Assembly: GCA_026169535.1 (NCBI GenBank)
Contig: JAPFCU010000071.1
Span: forward strand, 62,001-126,000
Length of the DNA stretch: 64,000 bases
DNA from: Blautia sp.
GTDB taxonomy: Bacteria > Bacillota > Clostridia > Lachnospirales > Lachnospiraceae
Direction: 5' to 3'
Shown here: piece by piece, positions 16,682 to 26,400 of the stretch
Numbering within the stretch: the stretch's first letter is position 1
How the letters are laid out: each line of letters starts with the position of its first letter
Notes under the pieces: model-generated
Seen by the model: the letters and a program-made list of their open reading frames with translations, nothing else
Told to the model about the DNA's origin: nothing
Database searches by the model: none
Position numbers and translations under genes: made by a program

Positions 16682-17900
16682 TCTCAGTTGTCCTTTCCTT
16701 TGAAAGTTCCATTCTTTCCACTGGAACTTCCTTTCCGATTTTTTCAATGATCTCAAGAGTACCGCTGCTTATGCAGTTTTTGTGATCAACCTCTATTTTA
16801 ACATTATTTGCAAAGATTTGAACCCCTTTTTCCATTAATTTTTTTTCATATTTTTGAAGAATACGAAAAGCTTCTGCTTTTGCCTCATCTTCTTTACGCA
16901 GTACACTCTTTTTTTTATACTGTTTTAGTGTAACAGAACCAACAGAAAGCGGCAGTTCAAAATTTTCTGTAAAACGCAGGGGATGTTCTTCCGTCATACG
17001 TTTCCACCCCTTTTGGGGCTTTGCGCCCCATTCCAGATAAAGACTTCCTGCTTTGATAAATCCACCTTTTTTTTCTTTTTCAAAAAATATTTCTTTTTCA
17101 TATTCCATAGGGAGTTCTGCATAATATGGAAGTTTTCTTTTTATATAAATATCCGCATCTGCATGAACATATTCATAACGAAAAACCTCTTGGGCGTCAT
17201 TTTTTAGTTCTAATCTTCCAAGTACCAGGATATCGCCTTTTTTACAGGTATCTCCGATTTTCTTTAAAGGGACTCCGGACCGTGTAATCATTTTTACTAT
17301 TTTGCCTTCCCCTTCCGCACATATACTGCATGGAACAGGCTCGCCTTCTGACCGGATAGTCTGATAATTTCCTTCTTTTACAGTGATGATTAATCTTGTC
17401 CCCTGGATTTTTGCAGAAACCCAGGCTGTTTCAGGATATCTTTCACGTATCTGCGATGCCACAGAACTGCAGTTTACCTGTTTTTTTGGGATTCCGTGAG
17501 ATATTCCCTGTTTTTCCAGAAATTTCAGTATTTCCGGTGTAGTGTTGATTCTGTTTCCTTCAATATGTATATTCCAGATACGGCCTGATAAAACAAAAAG
17601 CAGGATTCCGCATAACAGGATTCCTGCAAAAAAGGCCTTTTTATTTTTACTATTGGCAAAAAAGAAAGGCAGTCCATGTTTTTCCAGAATATGGATCTGT
17701 ACCTTTGTTTTTCTTCGTGCAGGTGCCAGAAGAAAAAAGTGTCTTGTAGAAAGGAAACAAGAATAACTTCCATCGGAAGCACCTGATAAATCCCATAGGA
17801 TTATTCCGCGGGACATGCACAGATTCAGAAAGCGTTCTGTCTGACCTCCATGGATACGGATTTTTATAAAACCATTTAAATATGGAAGGAAATTCCTCAT
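16674..17900 (-). CDS. yqfD: Sporulation protein YqfD
   Basis: This 408-residue protein matches YqfD, a sporulation membrane protein made in the mother cell in B. subtilis. It has an N-terminal soluble domain (residues 1-85), a single transmembrane helix (AGILLCGILLFVLSG near residue 95), a POTRA-like region and a long extracytoplasmic part. The start is supported by AGGAGG six bases upstream. It follows yqfC by ten bases and overlaps phoH, the standard yqfC-yqfD-phoH-ybeY order. It is expected in the mother-cell stage under sigma-E, consistent with the candidate promoter upstream of yqfC. Confidence 0.93.
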   Translation of the reverse strand: MRNFLPYLNGFIKIRIHGGQTERFLNLCMSRGIILWDLSGASDGSYSCFLSTRHFFLLAPARRKTKVQIHILEKHGLPFFFANSKNKKAFFAGILLCGILLFVLSGRIWNIHIEGNRINTTPEILKFLEKQGISHGIPKKQVNCSSVASQIRERYPETAWVSAKIQGTRLIITVKEGNYQTIRSEGEPVPCSICAEGEGKIVKMITRSGVPLKKIGDTCKKGDILVLGRLELKNDAQEVFRYEYVHADADIYIKRKLPYYAELPMEYEKEIFFEKEKKGGFIKAGSLYLEWGAKPQKGWKRMTEEHPLRFTENFELPLSVGSVTLKQYKKKSVLRKEDEAKAEAFRILQKYEKKLMEKGVQIFANNVKIEVDHKNCISSGTLEIIEKIGKEVPVERMELSKERTTENG

Positions 17901-17910
17901 GCAAAACCTC

Positions 17911-18195
17911 CTAAATATCAGATATTATCCTGGAAATGCAGCCTGTTATCGTCATCTCTTCTGCAGTGTACCAGGGAATCTCCAGTCTTTGTCCCAGTAT
18001 CGTCAGTTTACCAGAATAGGTGCTGATTATAATTTCCTCTTTTGTAAACTTTAATAAATTTCTGTAATTTTCCACTACAGCATGTTTATTACCGGTAAGT
18101 GTGACGATTGTCTCTCTGCAGGCAAGATCACGGGGAACTTCAAGAACTGTAACAAGATTTTCTCTGAACCTTTCTCTTTTTCTTCGAAAAAACAA
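17911..18195 (-). CDS. yqfC: YabP/YqfC family sporulation protein
   Basis: This 94-residue protein belongs to the YabP/YqfC family of sporulation proteins. The conserved middle reads VTLTGNKHAVVENYRNLL and EIIISTYSGKLTILGQ. The start codon is TTG, with GGGGAGG seven bases upstream and no nearby ATG alternative. It is the first gene of the operon reaching to proA. A sigma-E-like promoter at 18241-18269 would give a leader of about 40 bases. In B. subtilis yqfC is a sigma-E gene; the same timing here is inference. Confidence 0.9.
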   Translation of the reverse strand: MFFRRKRERFRENLVTVLEVPRDLACRETIVTLTGNKHAVVENYRNLLKFTKEEIIISTYSGKLTILGQRLEIPWYTAEEMTITGCISRIISDI

Positions 18196-18222
18196 AGCGC
18201 AAACCTCCCCGGCACAGAAAAA

Positions 18223-18256
18223 ACCTTCGGCTTTTTTCTAAATTTATGCCGAAGGT
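18223..18256 (-). terminator. Intrinsic terminator after the DUF2284 gene
   Basis: An ACCTTCGGC/GCCGAAGGT stem of 9 perfect pairs is followed on the minus strand by TTTTTT. It stops transcripts of the DUF2284 gene just before yqfC. Its loop contains the -10 of a candidate sporulation promoter, so transcripts starting there carry only the downstream half of the stem. Confidence 0.75.
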
Positions 18257-18269
18257 CTTTTATTTATGC
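18241..18269 (-). promoter_or_regulatory. Candidate sigma-E promoter for yqfC-yqfD
   Basis: On the minus strand GCATAAA (-35-like, complement of 18263-18269) and CATAAATT (-10-like, complement of 18241-18248) are separated by 14 bases, the favoured sigma-E spacing. They match most of the B. subtilis sigma-E consensus (KMATATT, CATACAMT). The -35 overlaps the DUF2284 stop codon and the predicted start site falls in the terminator loop. Sequence match by eye; function inferred. Confidence 0.45.
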
Positions 18270-18818
18270 CTGACGAAATAGCACCATAGAAAACCAGAGA
18301 ATAGTATTTCCTCCAAGATTGTATTCCATTTGTCTTTCTTCTACAATTTCCGAGGCCACCACTCCATGACTTTCCAAACAGGGATGCATTTTTTCCGGAT
18401 GTCTGCAGGGCTTTCCCTCCAGATAGGAACATTTATCGCAGATATCACAGGATTCAGTGGAAAGTATAAAGATATCAAATCCTTCTTTTTTCAGAAAGGA
18501 TGCAACCTCTTCCGTAAGCGCTTCATGCTCATGTCTGGTAGACAGCATTTCTTCCATATTCATTAGGTCTGACACTTCAGCTACACTGGAAAAGAAAATT
18601 GCTTTTTCATAAGAGTGGATTCTTTTTTCACATTCCAACAATGTGCCTACTGCCGGAGGACACGCCCAGGTAGTACCAAAGCGTTCACATTCCTCTTTGC
18701 AGATTGTACGCACTCTTTCCCTTACCTGAATTCTGTCTGCATCCAGGAGACGGTATTCATATATTGGAAACTGGGAGATATACTCCTCAAATTTATCAAT
18801 ATCCAACTGTTCCCACAT
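18264..18818 (-). CDS. DUF2284 metal-binding protein
   Basis: This protein of about 184 residues matches DUF2284, predicted cysteine-rich metal-binding proteins of anaerobes. Conserved cysteines lie in ICKEECERFGTTWACPP near residue 45 and in ESCDICDKCSYLEGKPCRHP near residue 130, suitable for an iron-sulfur cluster or zinc. The internal ATG at 18818 has AAAGGA six bases upstream and is preferred over the first ATG. A clear terminator follows. The cupin gene lies just upstream with 21 bases between, so the two may be cotranscribed. No function is established for the family. Confidence 0.85.
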   Translation of the reverse strand: MWEQLDIDKFEEYISQFPIYEYRLLDADRIQVRERVRTICKEECERFGTTWACPPAVGTLLECEKRIHSYEKAIFFSSVAEVSDLMNMEEMLSTRHEHEALTEEVASFLKKEGFDIFILSTESCDICDKCSYLEGKPCRHPEKMHPCLESHGVVASEIVEERQMEYNLGGNTILWFSMVLFRQA

Positions 18819-18839
18819 GGTTTTTCCTTTCATAAAAAA

Positions 18840-19166
18840 TTAGTCCAAAATAATCAGGGCCATAAATACCAGATTCTCTTCTCCGGAATTTGTCATAGCA
18901 TGACCTTTTCCGTCTGGAGTAAACGTCATATCTCCAGCCTGGACCATACGGAGTTCCCCATTATCGCTGTAAATTCCTTTTCCGGAAATAATATAATAAG
19001 TTTCACTTTCTCCGTGATGTTCATGAAATCCAAGAGAACAGCCTGGCTCCAGAGTAACCTCTGCATAAAGACGACATTTTCCATTTAACTGCTCTTCATT
19101 CAGAATATGTTTGATCAGTACATGTCCCTCTCCGCCGCACATTTTCTCTACACAAGTTGTTTCCAT
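18840..19166 (-). CDS. Small cupin-domain protein
   Basis: This 108-residue protein is a single cupin barrel. The two cupin motifs are visible: GCSLGFHEHHGESETYYIISG around residues 42-62 (His, His, Glu metal ligands) and GDMTFTPDGKGHAMTN around 75-90 (His ligand). Such small cupins bind a metal and may isomerise or oxidise small molecules or act as sensors; the substrate cannot be told. It is located between rlmH and the DUF2284 gene, all on the minus strand. Confidence 0.88.
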   Translation of the reverse strand: METTCVEKMCGGEGHVLIKHILNEEQLNGKCRLYAEVTLEPGCSLGFHEHHGESETYYIISGKGIYSDNGELRMVQAGDMTFTPDGKGHAMTNSGEENLVFMALIILD

Positions 19167-19212
19167 ATTTTTTGTCCTCCTTTATAATCTTATCCTGTAG
19201 TAATGATACAGG

Positions 19213-19692
19213 TTATTTATGGTAGGGTTCATTATTCAGTATCCGGTAGCCTCTGTAAATCTGTTCCAGAAGTATCATCTGCATCAGCTGGTGGGGAAAC
19301 GTCATTCTGGAAAAACAAAGCTTGAAATCTGCACGTTTCAGAATCTGATCACTGAGCCCAAGGGATCCGCCGATAACAAAATCTATAGTACTTTTTCCCT
19401 GTACGCCCAACTGTCCAAGTTTCTCAGACAATTCCACAGAGTCCAGCATTTTTCCGTCCAGAGCAAGAGCGATAACATAATCCTGCTCACGGATATGCTT
19501 CATCAGACGCTCTCCCTCTGTATTTTTTATTTGTTCATTCAGTGCATCGGATGCTTTGTCAGGAGTCTTTTCATCAGTCACCTGACAAAATGTCAGCTTA
19601 CAATACCTGCTTAAACGTTTTGCATATTCCTGGATACCAGAAGTAAGATACTTTTCTTTTATTTTTCCGACAGACAAAATACGAATTTCCAT
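19213..19692 (-). CDS. rlmH: 23S rRNA (pseudouridine-1915-N3) methyltransferase RlmH
   Basis: RlmH methylates pseudouridine 1915 in helix 69 of 23S rRNA using S-adenosylmethionine. The 159-residue length is standard for this SPOUT-fold enzyme. Family motifs are present: MEIRILSVGKIKEKYL at the start, FVIGGSLGLSDQ with the SAM-binding glycines, and the C-terminal knot LCFSRMTFPHQLMQMILLEQ followed by YRGYRILNNEPYHK. It is downstream of ftsK on the same strand with a 32-base gap. Confidence 0.96.
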   Translation of the reverse strand: MEIRILSVGKIKEKYLTSGIQEYAKRLSRYCKLTFCQVTDEKTPDKASDALNEQIKNTEGERLMKHIREQDYVIALALDGKMLDSVELSEKLGQLGVQGKSTIDFVIGGSLGLSDQILKRADFKLCFSRMTFPHQLMQMILLEQIYRGYRILNNEPYHK

Positions 19693-19724
19693 TGTATTTG
19701 AAAATTTCTCCTTTTTTTCTTCAT

Positions 19725-22394
19725 TTAAAGACTTTCTTCAATATAATTCTGGAATTCCTCCATCGACATAAGAACCTTTCTGGGTTTCGTTCCCTCTTCC
19801 GGTCCAACGACTCCGGCATCACAAAGCTGATCCATAATACGGGCAGCTCTGTTAAATCCTATCTTGAACATTCGCTGGAGCATGCCAATAGAAGCTTTTT
19901 CTTTATCAATGATAAATTTACCTGCTTCTTCAAAATAGACATCTTTTTCCTCATTTCCGGAACCTGCACCTGCAATGCTGACAGTATTGACCTGCTGTTC
20001 GATCTGCGTATCATATTCCACTGTCGGATTTTTGCTGGAAAGGAATTCTACAATACTGCTGACCTCTTCATCCGATACAAACGCTCCCTGAAGACGTACA
20101 GGTTTCTGATATCCCTGAGGATAGAACAGCATATCTCCCTTTCCCAGAAGCTTTTCTGCTCCATTCATATCCAGAATGGTTCTTGAATCCACACCAGAGG
20201 ATACAGAAAATGCAATTCTGGAAGGCATGTTTGCCTTGATAAGCCCGGTAATAACATTTACAGAAGGCCTCTGAGTTGCAATGATCAGGTGGATCCCGGC
20301 AGCACGGGCAAGCTGGGCCAGACGGCAGATAGCATCTTCCACTTCGCCCGGAGCAACCATCATAAGGTCAGCAAGCTCATCGACTATGATTACGATCTGA
20401 GGCATTTTTTCCGGCGGAGTTTCACCTTCCGGTATCTTCATATTTTCTACTTTACGATTATACTCTTCCAGATTACGTACATTAAATTCCGCAAAGGTAT
20501 TATATCGGTTCATCATCTCCGTAACCGCCCAGTTTAAAGCTCCGGCTGCTTTTTTCGGATCAGTGACTACCGGAATAAAAAGATGGGGAATTCCATTATA
20601 TACACTTAATTCAACTACCTTTGGATCGATCATGATCAATTTTACATCATCTGGTGACGATTTATATAAAATGCTGACGATCAGAGTATTAATACAGACA
20701 GACTTACCGGAACCGGTAGCTCCCGCGATCAGGAGATGCGGCATCTTGGCAATATCTGTTACAACAGGTTTTCCTGCGATATCCTTACCTACTGCAAAGG
20801 ACAAGGTGGACTTTGCCCCCTGAAACTCCTGAGACTGGAGAATCTCCCTTAACATAACTGCATGATTTTCTTTATTAGGTACTTCGATGCCCACAGCTGC
20901 TTTGCCTGGAATGGGCGCTTCAATACGAATATCCGCTGTGGCAAGATTAAGTTTGATATCATCTGCAAGGCCTACGATACGACTGACTTTGACTCCCATT
21001 TCCGGCTGCAGTTCATACCGTGTAACCGTTGGTCCGCAGCTTACATTTGTGACAGTTACATTTACACCAAAATTATGAAGTGTCTCCTGAAGCTTCTGTG
21101 CCGTTTTGCGAAGATGAGCATCAGAGTCTCCCTGAGATTTTCCGCTTCCGCGTTTTAAAAGCTTTAAGGGAGGATAATGATATTCTTTTTTTTCTGCAGC
21201 TGTTTTTGTAGAAATCTCCTGTTGTATATTTTGTATTCCGTTTTCAATTTCTTTCTTGGAAGATTTTGGATTTTTATGAGGCTGAGATGGCTCAGGCGCA
21301 GCTGTTGTCTCCTGGGAAACAGAGTCTGCACTGTCAAAATCAAGAGAGTCTGCAGGAGAAAAATCCTCAAAAAGATCCGGTACAGCTGCTTCTTCTGCAA
21401 CAGGATCTGATCTGTGGATCTGAAATTCCAACTGATCTTTTCCGGTTTCCTCTGCACCTGTTTCAACATTGTTGTCAGAGGAAGCGACTGATGGATTTAA
21501 ATCAAACTCTGCAGCTGGCGGTCTGGAAGGTTCCAGCTTTGTACCTTCCAGAAATCCGTGACTTTCTTCGGATGACTGAGTTTGAACAGACTGTCTGGAA
21601 ACAGCCATTTCGTTTTCTGCCTCCAGTGCCTGGGCAGCTTTTTTTTCGGCTTCCAAAGTTTCCTCTAAACGACGGATCCTTTCTGCCTGACGAAGTTCTT
21701 TTTTCTGACGACGTTCTTGTTCACGAATCTCCTTTTTCAGATCACGCTCCGGCTGTCCCTCCATATAAAGTTCATGACCGCCTTTTACAAGCCCGAGAAT
21801 TCCATCCCAGATTTTAAAAACAAAATCAAAAAAGGACTTCTGAGTAATAATGATCAAAGAGATCAGCATGACTGCTATAATGATAATGTACCCGCCAGCT
21901 ACTCCGAAGGCCTGGGTTGTTGACATGCAGATTGCGCCTCCTATCACACCTCCTCCGGTATGATATTCTGCACAGAGATGATAATAATCAGAAATCGTAG
22001 TACTCTGAATATATCCTTCTGTTAGAAGCTGAACAAATCCGCACACGAAAATAAAAAATACAAGAGCTGCCAGAAGTTTTTTGTAAGCAAGTCTGTTACG
22101 TCTGTTTGACATAAAAAAAGCCGCTCCTACAAAAAGGAATACAGGAAAAACATAAGCCGGAAGTCCAATGATACCAAAACAGACGGTACTGATCTGTTCC
22201 CCTACTGTTCCTCCAAATCCAAGGTTGCTGAGTACCAGGATCATGGATGCAGCCAAAATGATCAGTAAAATGATCTCGGTCTGGAATCCACTGGCAGCTC
22301 CCTGCTTTTTGGAAGTGCTTTTTTTTCTGGCTGTATTTTTTCTAGTTGTTTTTGTGGTTCCCTTTTTTGCTGTCTGATTTTTTGCTGCTGCCAT
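19725..22394 (-). CDS. DNA translocase FtsK/SpoIIIE
   Basis: This 889-residue DNA pump moves chromosome ends across the division or spore septum. An N-terminal lysine-rich tail (NQTAKKGTTKTTRKNTARKK) precedes four transmembrane helices up to about residue 190. A low-complexity acidic linker follows (to about 395). The motor spans roughly residues 400-810, with Walker A GATGSGKSV, VELSVYNGIPHL and VIIVDELADLMM. The C-terminal gamma winged helix (SIGMLQRMFKIGFNRAARIMDQL) reads polar DNA sequences. It could serve vegetative division, sporulation or both. No other copy is in the window. tepA, its usual neighbour in Bacillus, is about 7 kb away. Confidence 0.95.
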   Translation of the reverse strand: MAAAKNQTAKKGTTKTTRKNTARKKSTSKKQGAASGFQTEIILLIILAASMILVLSNLGFGGTVGEQISTVCFGIIGLPAYVFPVFLFVGAAFFMSNRRNRLAYKKLLAALVFFIFVCGFVQLLTEGYIQSTTISDYYHLCAEYHTGGGVIGGAICMSTTQAFGVAGGYIIIIAVMLISLIIITQKSFFDFVFKIWDGILGLVKGGHELYMEGQPERDLKKEIREQERRQKKELRQAERIRRLEETLEAEKKAAQALEAENEMAVSRQSVQTQSSEESHGFLEGTKLEPSRPPAAEFDLNPSVASSDNNVETGAEETGKDQLEFQIHRSDPVAEEAAVPDLFEDFSPADSLDFDSADSVSQETTAAPEPSQPHKNPKSSKKEIENGIQNIQQEISTKTAAEKKEYHYPPLKLLKRGSGKSQGDSDAHLRKTAQKLQETLHNFGVNVTVTNVSCGPTVTRYELQPEMGVKVSRIVGLADDIKLNLATADIRIEAPIPGKAAVGIEVPNKENHAVMLREILQSQEFQGAKSTLSFAVGKDIAGKPVVTDIAKMPHLLIAGATGSGKSVCINTLIVSILYKSSPDDVKLIMIDPKVVELSVYNGIPHLFIPVVTDPKKAAGALNWAVTEMMNRYNTFAEFNVRNLEEYNRKVENMKIPEGETPPEKMPQIVIIVDELADLMMVAPGEVEDAICRLAQLARAAGIHLIIATQRPSVNVITGLIKANMPSRIAFSVSSGVDSRTILDMNGAEKLLGKGDMLFYPQGYQKPVRLQGAFVSDEEVSSIVEFLSSKNPTVEYDTQIEQQVNTVSIAGAGSGNEEKDVYFEEAGKFIIDKEKASIGMLQRMFKIGFNRAARIMDQLCDAGVVGPEEGTKPRKVLMSMEEFQNYIEESL

Positions 22395-22424
22395 GTTCAG
22401 GCATCCCTCCTACTAACTGATGAT

Positions 22425-23303
22425 TTATAACATATAATTTCCTACCAGCACTGCAATCCCAATGATAAAACAGTAATATGCAAAATAGCGGAACTGTATT
22501 CGATTTACCAGTTTAAGTAAAGTTCTGCAGGTAAAATACCCTACAACAGCAGAAACGATCATCCCCAACACATAGGTAAATCCCAAGCCTATTGTCATAT
22601 CGTTGGAAGCAAACTGTCCTAATTCCATGCAAAGTGCGCCAATAATAGCAGGTATTGAAATAATATAGGAATATTTCACTGCAAAGCTGCGGGTAAATCC
22701 GCTCATTAATCCCGCACTGATAGTAAGTCCGCTTCTGGAAAGTCCCGGAAACACAGAAAGTCCCTGACAGATACCAATCCACATGGCATTTCCGAATTCA
22801 GCATCCCGGGCAGCTTTGTGCCCTCCAAGACGACTGAAATCAACCACAAGAAGGAGAATTCCGGTAATCAGAATCCCTGCTCCGGGTATCAGTTTGGAAT
22901 GAGAGGCAAGGGCAGCCAGCCTGCGCGCCGTATAACCCAGAAGTGCTGTAGGAATCATAGATACCCAGACTAAAAGTGCAAATTTCTTGTAAGTGCTGCT
23001 GATGATTTTGGCATAACGAAGTCGGTCTCCTGTTCTGTGGTTATGAATATAAAGGGACAGATTACCTATCATATCACAGAGCATGTCCACTGTTTCCAGA
23101 CAAATACGGATAATGTCTTTTCGGAAGGTAAGGATCACAGCGGCAAGAGTTCCAAAATGGAGCATGGTCTCCAGAAGAAGCCCTGGTCCCCTTTCCATTC
23201 CCAAAAGATCCTGAATTATGCAGAGATGACCGAAACTGCTTACTGGAAGGAATTCCAGTATTCCCTGTATCACTGCCAGTAATACTATATATAATACCGT
23301 CAT
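22425..23303 (-). CDS. uppP: Undecaprenyl-diphosphatase UppP
   Basis: UppP (BacA) dephosphorylates undecaprenyl diphosphate to recycle the lipid carrier for peptidoglycan and confers basal bacitracin tolerance. The 292-residue protein is all-helical membrane. Family motifs are ILEFLPVSSFGHL near residue 15 (normally EFLPVSSSGH; here the second Ser is Phe) and GLSVFPGLSRSGLTISAGL near residue 175. A consensus-like promoter lies about 65 bases upstream. The Ser-to-Phe change is next to, not at, the catalytic Glu and His, so activity is expected. Confidence 0.94.
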   Translation of the reverse strand: MTVLYIVLLAVIQGILEFLPVSSFGHLCIIQDLLGMERGPGLLLETMLHFGTLAAVILTFRKDIIRICLETVDMLCDMIGNLSLYIHNHRTGDRLRYAKIISSTYKKFALLVWVSMIPTALLGYTARRLAALASHSKLIPGAGILITGILLLVVDFSRLGGHKAARDAEFGNAMWIGICQGLSVFPGLSRSGLTISAGLMSGFTRSFAVKYSYIISIPAIIGALCMELGQFASNDMTIGLGFTYVLGMIVSAVVGYFTCRTLLKLVNRIQFRYFAYYCFIIGIAVLVGNYML

Positions 23304-23368
23304 ATTTCTATCCTTTTCTTTCGTCGGTTTTCCATCAGATCAGTGAAAACTGCTCACTGAACGAAACA

Positions 23369-23397
23369 AGTATATCATATTTCAAAGCAACTTACAA
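23369..23397 (-). promoter_or_regulatory. Promoter of uppP
   Basis: TTGTAA, a 17-base spacer and TATACT are read on the minus strand, about 66 bases upstream of the uppP start. An inverted repeat, TCAGTG with CACTGA, lies just downstream in the leader near 23340-23360. Confidence 0.6.
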
Positions 23398-23434
23398 GAG
23401 AACACAGAAAAAATCGAACATGTGAGCGATAAAA

Positions 23435-23457
23435 AGAGACCGGAAAATCCGGTCTCT
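23435..23457 (-). terminator. Terminator of the transhydrogenase operon
   Basis: An AGAGACCGG/CCGGTCTCT stem of 9 perfect pairs with a five-base loop is followed on the minus strand by TTTTTAT. It lies 15 bases after the stop codon of the large subunit gene. Confidence 0.85.
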
Positions 23458-23472
23458 AAATTCTGCTGTTAT

Positions 23473-26400
23473 TTAGTTTGCATGAGGTAATCTTGCATCG
23501 ATCATGTTCATGAGATGATCTGTAGAACGAAGCGGTGCAACAAATTCTGCATCCTCTACTGCAACCAGTTTAGCATTTTCACATGCAAGAACTCCACCGT
23601 AGATTTCGCCCATTTCTGCATAACGGTAAACAGGAAGTTTATCGTTCATTTCATCAGAGATATCTTCGATATCATCAAACGGCATTTCAACTTCATATAC
23701 ATGAGCCAGCTCTGCTGCAACTTCCCAGTTGGAGAATACTACGTCTTCTTCAATAGCCTGTTCTACAATCTGGAGTCTGCGCTCTGTATTAGTGAATGTA
23801 CCATATGTAGATGCAAATCCTGTTCCCGGAATTACAACATCAGCAAGTTTTGCAGATTCAGTCATATGAGTATCGCAAACCATCAGGAATACCAGCTCTT
23901 TAAGAAGTGCCGGATCCGGATCTTCGCCAAATACCAGAAGTGCTTTTACACCTTCCATTGCTTCTGCGCCTGCAGTAACACCAAGATCGATCAGACCCTG
24001 ACTGTTGTTTTTCGCTTTCAGCATAAGGATACCGTCACGAGCTTTTCCGATATGACCGGAAACAACTGCAATGTCACCAAGAAGTGATGCTGCTTCAGTA
24101 GTTACAACATTCTGCTGGAATACGATCATTGCTTTCTTGGCATTTGCATACAGTTCAGCAATTTCTTTTGCGTCCTCGGATACGGAAGCATTTTCTACAG
24201 AAGCTTTAAATGCATCAAAGCCTTCTGCAGCTGTGCCCTTGCCCATATCTACCAGTACTTTTGCAACGCCCTTGAAGAATCCAAGGCTGTTGTCTGTTTC
24301 GACAGTCTTATAAACAAAGCTCATATGATCCTGTGCGTATCCTTCTGGATTTACAAGAATAACCTTAGCGCCGTTTTTAGCTGCCTGTTTCAGTTTCAGA
24401 CGGATTACCTGATTTTCTTTTGCAATAAATCCTGCACAAAGGATCACTTCTGCAGAAAGAAGTTCATTGATGGTATTCGGTGTTGCATTTACGCCAAGAA
24501 CCTTCTCAAGTCCGTTCTCTCTGTTGTTGAAACAAAGTGTTTTAGCACCGATAGAATCTGCAAAGCTCTTGATCACATATGCTTCTTCATTTGTATATCT
24601 GTCAGAAATTGCTACTGCTACTGCATTTCTTCCATATTTAGCTGCAAGAGCCTCTGCTTTCTTAGCAGTAAGGACAAACGCCTCATGATAATCTACCTCA
24701 GTAAGCTCTCCGTCTTTTCTTGCCATTGGCTCAAGAAGCTTGCCTTCCATCACGGAGCAGTCAAAGCCGAATTTACCTCTTCCGCAGAGAAGTCCTTTAT
24801 TCACAGCGCCTTCTCTGTCCGGTGCAGCTTTTACAAGCATATCACCATAAGTTTCCAGATGCATGGAGCATCCAACTGAGCAGTATGCACAGGTTGTGTC
24901 TGTAACATCTGTATCAAGAGGAACAGATTTTTCCAGAGTCAGGTTTTCCTGAAGAGCTCCTGTCGGACAAACACTTACACACTGACCGCAGGAAATACAT
25001 CCTGTTTCAGAAAGCGGCTGCTCAAGTGCCGGCATAACTACTGTATCAAATCCACGTTTCACAAGGCCGAGAGCACCTACGCCCATCACCTCATCACAGG
25101 CACGTACACAAAGTCCGCAGAGGATACATTTATTTGGATCTCTCAGGATGAACGGATGCTCATCATGGAATTCCACTTCATTAATATCACCTGCCAGACG
25201 GTCTGGATCTACATTATACATGTTTGCGTAGGAAATAAGTTTACATTCAAAGTAATCCTTACATCCGCACTCCAGACAACGGTGAGCTTCCTCAACTGCC
25301 TGCTCTTCGTCATATCCGAATACAACCTCTGTAAAGTTGTCTTTTCTTTCTTCAGCATTCAGCTGTTCCATAGTCGGACGGCACATTCTCTCACGGTCTT
25401 CAAATGTAGCCGGAGTTACGTCCTTTTTGGTTACATAATAGTTTGGCTCGTATTTGATCTCTTCTCCACGAAGATAAGCATCTACGATCAGATAGCTCTT
25501 CTTTGCATCACCGATGGACTCAACTGCGATGGAGATCTTGTCATTACCGCAGTCACCGCCGGCAAATACGCCAGGAAGTGCTGTCATATAGGTATCCTTA
25601 TCGTATACAAGACCGCCTTTTCTTGTAAGCTCAACGCCTTCCATACCATCTGCGTTTACTCTCTGTCCAATAGCCAGGATGACAGTATCTACGTCGATAG
25701 TCTCTGTCTTGCCTTCAACCGGAACCGGTGCGCGACGACCGGAAGCATCCGGCTCACCAAGTTCCATAACCTGAAGTACCATCTGACGGCAATGTCCGTT
25801 TTCGTCAGAGATGATTTCAAGAGGATTTGTCAGGTTCAGGAAGATTACGCCCTCTTCCTCTGCCTCTTCGATCTCGATCATATCTGCAGGCATCTCGTCT
25901 TTTGTTCTTCTGTAGATGTTGTAAACCTTGTCAGCACCAAGGCGTACTGCTGTACGGCAGGCATCCATAGCTGTGTTGCCGCCGCCGACGATAGCAACAT
26001 TTTTGCCAAGGTCAATGTCTTCGTTGCGAACAACCTTACGAAGGAAATCGATACCACCGATTACACCTTCTGCATCCTCACCTTTGCAGCGAACACCGGT
26101 GGATACCCACGCACCGATACCTACACAGACAGCGTCATAATCTCTGCGGATAGTTTCAAAAGAGATATCCTCGCCGATTTTGGTGTTTGTGACCATGGTC
26201 ACACCCATTTTTTCAAGAACAGCAATCTCTTCATCCAGAACTTCTTTCGGAAGACGGTATTCCGGAATGCCATAACGGAGCATACCGCCAAGCTTCGGCA
26301 TTGCCTCATAGATGGTGATATCGTGACCAAGCTGACGAAGGAAGTATGCCATGGAGATACCGTAAGGACCACCGCCGATAATAGCAACATTCTTGCCTGT

